Assembly (NCBI GenBank): GCA_021432635.1
Contig: MU270072.1
Location: 1 to 64,000 of the forward strand
Direction: 5' to 3'
Origin: Thozetella sp. PMI_491
Lineage: Eukaryota > Ascomycota > Sordariomycetes > Chaetosphaeriales > Chaetosphaeriaceae
Length of the DNA stretch: 64,000 bases
The notes under the pieces are model-generated. The model worked only from the letters and a program-made list of their open reading frames with translations. It was not told the DNA's origin and ran no database searches. Shown here piece after piece: positions 56,901-64,000 of the stretch. Made by a program: the position numbers and the translations under genes. Every line of letters starts with the position of its first letter. Position 1 is the stretch's first letter.

Positions 56901-59252
56901 ATGGAGCGACAACAACGCCGCCGACGCCGGAGGCCGGCTCTCTCATGTCTCGAATGTCGACGCCGAAAGATCAAGTGCGACCGCAGCGAACCGTGTGCAC
57001 ATTGCGTCTCGGCTAAAATCCGGTGCGTCTTCCGAGTCTATCGGGACGAACCTATCGATGGACAGTCGACAACGACGCCCAGCCCACCGGGGAGGGCGGC
57101 ATCGCCGTCACCCGCACAGAAAATTAGTGCGCGGGAGCCCACCGGAGAAAGCGGCCAGAGCCCCCCACGGCAACCAGCCGCAGTAGCAAGTGGAATCCCC
57201 GAAGCAGAGTTACGAACTTCATGGCCTCGCCTGCCATTACTACAAGCAGCAGGTCACGAGGATATAAGCAACGCCTTTGACCCCATCATGGAGCCACTTG
57301 GAGACCTGGTCGGGGACCTAGAACCGAGCATTCGGAATTTGCTCCAGCAAATACAGAGGCTCAGGGCGTCGACACCGTCCAAGCCTCTCCGCAGCTCGGA
57401 CGAAACAAACCGGGACCCAGCTGAGCGCCAGTCCAGTCTACAGGCTTCCCAGATTGTTATGAACAAGACGAGACTCTTGAGGTGGAGCCACTTGATGGGT
57501 AATGCCAAAGAGGTAATTCCGCATGCCTTGCCTAGCCCCTGTTCCACCCCATGCTCATCGGCCCCTTAGCTTAGAACTTGTTACGAGTGCTTCAGCGAAG
57601 CCGTTGGTGGCGGTGGAGGTGTCTTGTTCCAGTCCGACGAGACGAAAGCCCTAACTGCCGAGATGGGCGACCTCCTGCAGCAATGCAAGGTGCTAGCGCG
57701 CCAGTCGAAGATCGGGCGACCGAGTAGAAGCCTTGGCGGCCAAGGATATATCCCCGCTCCCCCGCCACGCGAAGAGGCAGATGCCATGGCTGCCCTTTAC
57801 TTCCAGTCATTCGAATCTGCCTACAGGATACTGCACATCCCAACGTTCTGGTCCGAGTATCAGCTGTATTGGAGCCAGCCGGAAAGTGCCCCGATCGAGA
57901 TACGTCTCAAAGTCCTCCTTGTTATCGCTATTGGTTTAAGCCTGCGCAAGCACAGCGACGAAGATGCTCCGTTTCGTACTGCAGTGCATCGATGGGTATA
58001 TGCGGCCCAGACTTGGCTTTCTGGACCGCTAGAAAAGAGCCGCCTGGAGATTGCAGGCCTGCAGATCCACTGCCTCGCCCTTATCGCGCGGCAGGCTTTC
58101 TCCATTGGCGCTGACCTGGCGTGGGCGTCGATGGGCTCCCTTATCCATCAAGCTATGCAGATGGGTTTGCACCGGGACCCCAAACACCTCCCTGCCATGT
58201 CCGTGTTGCAGGCCGAGCTCCGCAGAAGATTATGGGCTACTATCATCGAGATGGCAGTGCAATCGTCTTTAGACTCCGCGCTTCCGCCTAGGATATCTCT
58301 CGACGAGTTTGACACCCTAGCTCCGTCCAACGTTGACGACGAGGAGCTTAACACCTCTGCTACGATCCTCCAGCCGCATGACAGGAACACCTACACGGCG
58401 ACATCAGTGCAGCTCATCTTGCTCGACTCGCTGCCGATCCGGTTGCGGATCCTCAAGCTTTTGACGAGCCTGCGCTCCGAGCTTTCCTATACAGACGTCC
58501 TCGCCTTGAGCTCGGAGCTCAGCAGTGCGTGCCGATCTTGTAGCGCCTTCATGGGAGCGAACGCAGTGTCGGGTGTGACGCCCTTCCATCGAAATATGCT
58601 CGACTACCTAGTGCGCCGTTTCATGATACCTCTGCATTCATCCTTTGCGAACCAGGCGCGCGAGAACCCGTTCTTCCACTATTCGCTTAAGGCCACCCTG
58701 GACGCAGCGATGGCTATTGTATCGCCCGAGCCGGATGAAAGCTTCGCCAATCTCATGATGATTGGCGGAGGAATGTTCCGAGAGGCCATCCGATACGCGG
58801 GCACGATCATCACCATTGAGCTTCTTGCCGAGGTCGAATCGCAGCGCCTGGATGGGACGCTCCAGCGCAGCTCGCAGCGCCGTGAGCACCTTAAACAAAC
58901 TGTCGTAGACCTGATGTCTCAGTCGGAGGAACGGATGAGGCTGGGTGAGACCAACATCAAAATGCATACATTTCTGGCCATGGTTCTGGCGCAGGTCAAG
59001 GCCGCTGAAACGGGCGACCCCGACTACGAACTCAAGATGGCGCGGGATGCGAGGGACAGCTTGGCACGATGCTACAGCTTGCTGCAGGGGTATCTAGGCT
59101 CGCTTTCGCCGCCCAGCGCGCAAAGTGACGCAGGATTGGCATCGCGCGGATCGGTTGTAAGGGAAGAGGGCATCGGATTTGGGTTAGACTTGGATTTTCT
59201 TTTGCCCGAAGCCGATTTTTCCTGGTCTCCCGAAGGGTGGCATGGGCTATGA
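56901..59252 (+). CDS. Zn2Cys6 transcription factor with Fungal_trans domain
   Basis: Two exons, 56901-57512 and provisionally 57588-59252, give about 758 residues. The zinc cluster, immediately after a poly-Arg start, reads LSCLECRRRKIKCDRSEPCA followed by HCVSAKIRC, the full six-Cys Gal4 type. A Pro/Ser-rich linker follows. The large regulatory domain begins LYFQSFESAYRILHIPTFW, with RRRLWATIIEMAVQSSLDSA and the family's DEFDTLAPSN block further on. The exact acceptor of the intron is uncertain: several AG dinucleotides lie between 57570 and 57590, and I chose the one (ACGAG at 57583-57587) that keeps frame with the GAG/GTAATT donor. A nuclear regulator is expected. It is a candidate controller of the upstream S9 peptidase or of a downstream unidentified pathway. 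Confidence 0.82.
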
Positions 59253-60110
59253 GTAGAGCGCCATTTGTTTTAAAACTACAAGAGGAGGAGGTGTAAGGCG
59301 TTCAGTGAAAAAATGGTCTTTGGTTTTTTCTTTGGGCGAGGGTGGAGTGGAATGCGTGCGCCTTAGCTGGGACTGCCAATTTCTGATTGCTCTTTTGATC
59401 ATTTTATTCGAGCCAATCAAAGTTGCACTTTGAGACGCCCACAACAACGAGTGACACGTACCTCTTGCCTCTTCCATGATGTAACTACATAGTTCTTGAT
59501 GAATACGTATACCGCGCTCTTCATCTTTACCACTTCTTTCTTTCCGACTTCCACTATAACCAATAACAAATGTGCCGAAATGTGTACCCTGAAGTACACA
59601 CCAAATACATTGCCCTTGAGCCAATAGTAATTGTGCCGCAATGCCTCCCGCGTAGTACACAGGCAACGCCTTAGGTATGTGCCACATGGGACATTTTCTA
59701 CAGGAACCATTGTCTCCCTGAGGGGATTTGAGGTGTAGGCCGTATCAAAGTCATTGTGTAGGAAATCCAAATATCCCGTTCCACGATTTGAGTTATTTTC
59801 ATTTAGATAAAAGAACGGTACAGCGATTTCTGCGGCAAATTACCTACCTACTGAGTATAGTAACTGGTGGTCATAGCCGTGCAGAATCGACATGAAGGGT
59901 TGCGCTGTTTTGTATGACAGAGGTTTTGTACTATAGAGGTACTGTTAACACCAAGGGGTACATGTGTTCTGCCTCGAGATGCACTTCGTCAAGGTAGCCT
60001 AGATTGTCAGCCTTGCGGGCGGCTCGCCCACTTAAACAGCAGACTAAATTACGGCACATATACCAGCCATGGATCCCGTTCTGTAGCCTTCTTTCTACAA
60101 GCAACACGAG
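59253..60110. other. Intergenic
   Basis: About 860 bp without a recognised gene: 3' end of the regulator and promoter of the membrane-protein gene. AT-rich in the middle. Confidence 0.55.
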
Positions 60111-62468
60111 ATGCCGAACGATGAGATTTACGACTGTTTTCACGACCCACCCGAGGTTGAGCCTTACGGCGACGTGTCGGGCGTCGGTGTCAGTGGCGTA
60201 TTTTCTTCTTTCCACGCCCGCAGCTACTCTTGATGCAAGAATACTAATTATGCCTCGCTAGGTTCTCACGGGGTTCCTTGGAACAGCCTACTTGGTAGTG
60301 CTTATAGTATCGGCTTACTACCTATTTGCATTTGACCCAGAACACAATCATTTTAGGGCTGAGGAAGAGGCCGAACATGACCCAGCGGCGGCCGATGGAT
60401 CAAGTAAACCCCCCCTGGAACAGACTCTTGTATCAAAGATATTTCGCGTCAACTCCGCTAATGATCACGAAATTTGCAGACGAATGGCGACGCAATCCAA
60501 TCGATGAACTGGTGCTACAGTTTCTTAGGTCCTTGAACTTCGGACCGCAACGGTGGGGACAACTACGGGGCAAGGATAGAATAACGCTAGCACACGCTTT
60601 CGAAAAGGTCTGCCTTATTCTCATTCCTCATTCAAGCGACGAGTTTTAACTTCTAAGACTAGTGTGTCCGAAGCCTTATCGACGCTCAGATCGTAACAGG
60701 AATCGGTATTCTAGTCAGTGGCTTTGGCTCCTTGAAGAACGGCCTCTCTGCATATCATTGGCAGCTGATCGTCTATCTTGCATGGTTTGCCAACTTGACG
60801 CACATCTCGGGCCTAACCTTCCTCAGAAACTACCTCCAGAAGCACCGTGATGAGAGGAACTGGAGGCTCGCTGCTATGGGAATCCTACTGGTCTTTCTGA
60901 TTATCGCCGAAGTCCCGACCGGCTTTTTCAACTGGTCCAACACGGGCCCGTACCCGGGAGAAATATCCGCCGCAAATTCCAGCTCGTATGCGTCGTGCTT
61001 TTTCGAGATGCACACTGCAAAAGCTCGATTTATTGATGCCCAGCAAGGTTCCAGGGTTGAATACTGTAGCCCTAGCTATGAGGACATATCTCTCTGTTTA
61101 GACGAGACCCGCGATATGGAGTTGGTGGATACGACTGCCTTCCAGACTATGATATTGTCCACAGTTTTGCTTATATTTAGCTTCGCAACTCGAACCATCA
61201 AGCTATCGAAGAGGTTATCGACACTATTTAACCATCAAATACGCGACAAGATTAGTAATGTTACGCACGACTGGATCGAGACATTGTACAATAAAGTCCA
61301 AGGAGATAAGAATACCTTGACGCGACGGCACCGAGAATACATGATAATCAAGCCGATGTTTGCAGTTATACTCCTATGCCGGCTGTACGCGGATCTGTAC
61401 ACTTCCATGCTATCCGAGGTAAGCCTGAATCAAGGATGTTCCGTCCCCTGTTCCCTAGCTGAGATATTAATGGACCACCTAACCTCGAGCTCTTAGGTTT
61501 TCTGGCTAATTGTCTCGACTGTTTGGGGGAGCATACACTTGTTCACGGCAAGACACTCTACATATGTAGACGAGAGTGAGCTAACCTTCGGGCAAATACT
61601 TCCCATATTCCTGCTCATTGGGCCACTCATTCCCGTCACTGTGACTCTGGTTCCCGTGGTATACAGGTTGTGGAAGGAGCCTCATTCAAACCAACGAAAC
61701 GGTAAAAATATTATGGCCTCCATTTTCATCAGAATTACGGCACTAATCTTCTAGGTAAGAACGACCACGTAGGTCGGCCTCACGTCGTCGAAGAACTACT
61801 GCACATAATGGTCGTGACGACCGACCCCAGCCCACGTGGATGGTAAGGGACTACTACAAATGGCCTTGTATGATACCAGTCATCACGGTTTCTATCTTGC
61901 AGGTCGCTTTTCTGAGTGCTGTAACCTTTACGTTTCTCTCTACAAACATTAGCGTCATCAAGACGTTTGTCTCGCTGCTTTTCTGGTATGTCCCTCACTC
62001 TAAAACACCGTTGTCTCTCTTCTATATCCTCTCCCATATAGAGTCGCCTGTTCTGAGGCTGGTATCTTGATATCATAGAAGAAAATTGTTTACTAATGCC
62101 TTGGTAGGTTTTTTTGGGTACAGCCCTTCGCATGCTACTTTATCATCCTACTAGCCCTTGCCACCGAGGGTATATATCTAGTTTGGGCCCATAAAAGAGG
62201 AAAATACCAAGCCCTCCGAGATGCATTTAAGTTTGAAGAATCCCGCTTTTGGTGGATATTTGGGCTTTTCGTATTTTTGGCCTTATCTCTTTCACCGATT
62301 TGGAATGATGATCTTTTCTTTGAGGGCGGCGATTTAGCGAATAATTTCTCCTTGCTAATCATCATTTTTCCACTTTCCGGCGGCATGATGAGCATATATT
62401 ATATCTCTTGCTCTTATATCTTGTGGAGGTTTGGCCAGAATCAGACATCCATCGGATGGGAAAAATGA
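60111..62468 (+). CDS. Polytopic membrane protein of unknown function
   Basis: Seven exons: 60111-60188, 60262-60403, 60480-60607, 60663-61418, 61497-61701, 61760-61985 and 62108-62468, giving 631 residues. About 11 hydrophobic segments are spread through the chain, beginning at residue 27. A charged loop about residues 65-110 includes RNPIDELVLQFLRSLNFGP, and a Cys-containing extracytoplasmic-looking loop lies between segments 4 and 5. This is the pattern of a conserved ascomycete integral-membrane family that I know only as hypothetical. I see no transport motif. The splice phases all agree. The sixth exon uses a TAAG acceptor (61756-61759) five bases past a stronger-looking CTAG; the earlier one would give a stop 27 codons later. 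Exon 6 and exon 7 join through a Trp codon split TG/G. Confidence 0.72.
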
Positions 62469-63912
62469 CGGCTGGAGCGAGATTTGGTACATCTTGTCGA
62501 AGCCAGGTGGGGAAAACTAAAGCGCGATATCAGAGTGTAAATAGCTATTGTAAACAGAATAACAACGGATAGGAACATTCCTGAGGTATAAAGAAAGGGT
62601 TAAAGCCAGAGATTTTCTACATATGAGGTTATTAATAAATAATAAATAATGTGCTAGATATTTTGTATAAAACAAGAGGCTAAGCATGGTACTGTAGTTT
62701 TCTTAGTGGATCTATGGCGGTAGAAGTGCGGTACGGCGGAGCGAGGAGAAGAAACGTACCTAGTGTGGGTTGTGCTTTGACCGATGAGGCTTTCGTACCA
62801 GGTGCTTGTCCAAGGTCATGTGTGGTCTGAATCACGTGGGTACCTCACCTACTGCATGGGTTGCTGCGCCTGCCACAGGACATCAATGCCGACTTGAGGC
62901 TCTTCATCTCAATCTACTCTCTATCCCTTTCCTGAAGTTGCCAGTTGCCAGAGTTAAGTCAACATGGCGACTCATTACAACACTAGGTGGGCCCTAATTT
63001 GGATGGAAGTGAAAGGAAGTACAGCAAATCCACGTTGTATTTATCGCTTAGCTTGCCTTTCACAAGTTAAGCGATCTCGTTCCCTCGTAGCTCATCACCT
63101 ATTCACGCCGTCTTTACCAATCATTTTATCCGTAGCGGAAGTTCGATGGTAGGGTCCCGGCTATGTATACTTGCACGGGACTGAGAATGCGATGGTCCAC
63201 AATACCTTGAAGCAATTCAGCAAATAATACCGTTGTATTGCTGTGTATAAACCTAGTCAATATCACCGATGCGACAATGGCCGAGATATGCGAGGTAGAG
63301 CGCAGGTCGGGGTGCTCAAGGATTGGGCAGGAAGCGATAGGCAGATCCAGAGAGTATTCGTCAGCAATCCCCGGTGCCTATGGCAATAGTATAGCTACCA
63401 TCACTTTGAACCATTATGGCGGAGTCGGACACCGCATGCGTGCTTGCGCAATGCTATATAAAATTGCAGTGCAAAGTCGTCGTGGCATGCGGTGAGTCAC
63501 GCAGGGCCTATGACCGCAACGCTACAGAAGACTGTACAGGTACGACAACGCCCAATTAAAACCAAGCACTACGGAGATGCCCGGCCCCAGTTTTTGTTTT
63601 ATTGCCGGACCAGCTCGGCGAGAGCGCGGCATAGAGGCACAGGTGCGCGCCCGATGAAACGGCTCCTTTGGTTGGCGGCCGCATAGTGGGGCATTCGGAC
63701 GGACTCGGTTGAGTTCGCAGAGCGCTCACCCTCACCTGCTGTCGCTGCGTACTTAAATGACCTCCAGCCTCCAGCCTCCAGCCTTCACCCCCCAGCCTCA
63801 CCAAAGAACCTAGCCTACCTACCTACCTACCTATTTTCATCCCTGCTCTTGCAGTCGCATACCGCCGACGATAGCGTCCTGCAGATTTCATATCTCAATC
63901 GCATCTTTGACC
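62469..63912. other. Intergenic with simple repeats near the right edge
   Basis: 1.4 kb without a recognised gene. It includes three copies of a CCTCCAG heptamer at 63761-63783 and a TACC tandem run near 63815-63833 just upstream of the last start codon. These may be promoter or 5' UTR features of the next gene. Confidence 0.5.
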
Positions 63913-64000
63913 ATGGCCTCCTCCGCCGCTACCCTCGGCCTGAGCACCACCAACTACGCGCCGGCGTTCCTCGGCTTCCACTTCATCTTCGCCTATGGGG
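63913..64000 (+). CDS. 5' end of an unidentified gene cut by the window edge
   Basis: An ATG at 63913 opens a frame to the end of the window (29 codons). The first codons encode MASSAATLGLSTTNYAPAFL and then a hydrophobic segment. This could be an N-terminal membrane helix, for example of a small MAPEG-like or other integral-membrane enzyme, but too little is present to assign it. The ATG follows a pyrimidine-rich, CTACC-repeat-bearing leader typical of fungal 5' UTRs. Confidence 0.45.
   Translation, partial: MASSAATLGLSTTNYAPAFLGFHFIFAYG

Noticed and set aside
1-64000. Polyketide or non-ribosomal-peptide biosynthetic cluster
   Set aside because: P450s, an SDR, transporters and regulators are present, but no PKS, NRPS, terpene synthase or prenyltransferase backbone gene was seen in the window.

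Overview
The window is nuclear DNA of a filamentous ascomycete (Pezizomycotina, most likely a Sordariomycete-type genome). Genes are interrupted by short GT-AG introns, mostly about 50-120 nt. Both strands are used without operons. The gene content is typical of such fungi: Zn2Cys6, bZIP/DUF3425 and C2H2 regulators, P450s, MFS and NCS1 transporters, secreted haem peroxidase, and NLR-like ankyrin/TPR proteins. I support 27 loci: 24 apparently intact genes (one of them a weak small-ORF call and one cut by the right edge) plus two broken genes and one candidate MITE. No rRNA, tRNA, CRISPR array or telomere repeat was seen. Exon borders were worked out by hand from splice motifs, frame and family conservation.

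Layout. 0-9 kb: gene-poor left flank with a small two-exon ORF, a truncated and frameshifted TPR (NLR tail) pseudogene, a candidate 112-bp MITE, a secreted plant-type peroxidase, and a proline-iminopeptidase-like hydrolase broken by one in-frame stop. 9-18 kb: a CYP504-like P450 divergent from a Zn2Cys6 regulator, a bZIP/DUF3425 regulator and an SDR. 18-34 kb: a STAND-type ankyrin protein, a Prm10/ThrE transporter, a tandem pair of F-box-like paralogues, a Dal5-type MFS transporter and a GRDP-like protein. 34-48 kb: a second P450, a UbiH-type FAD monooxygenase, RidA, an HSL-type esterase, a C2H2 regulator, an SMP-30 lactonase and an NCS1 nucleobase-type permease. 49-63 kb: an MSOX/amadoriase-type oxidase, a Zn2Cys6 regulator, an S9 peptidase, another Zn2Cys6 regulator, a polytopic membrane protein, and the first codons of a gene cut by the right edge.

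How they may work together. The block 37-48 kb combines permease, flavin monooxygenase, RidA, alpha/beta hydrolase, lactonase and a regulator in a compact divergent/convergent arrangement. It looks like an uptake-plus-degradation cluster for a small (possibly nitrogenous) compound. Its make-up recalls bacterial Rut/urate-type catabolism in kind, not in proven homology. The 49-53 kb oxidase and its convergent regulator could be an extension of it or a separate amine-oxidation unit. The CYP504-like P450 and its divergent regulator form a second candidate catabolic unit (aryl-acetate hydroxylation). These functional links are inference from gene order and families only.
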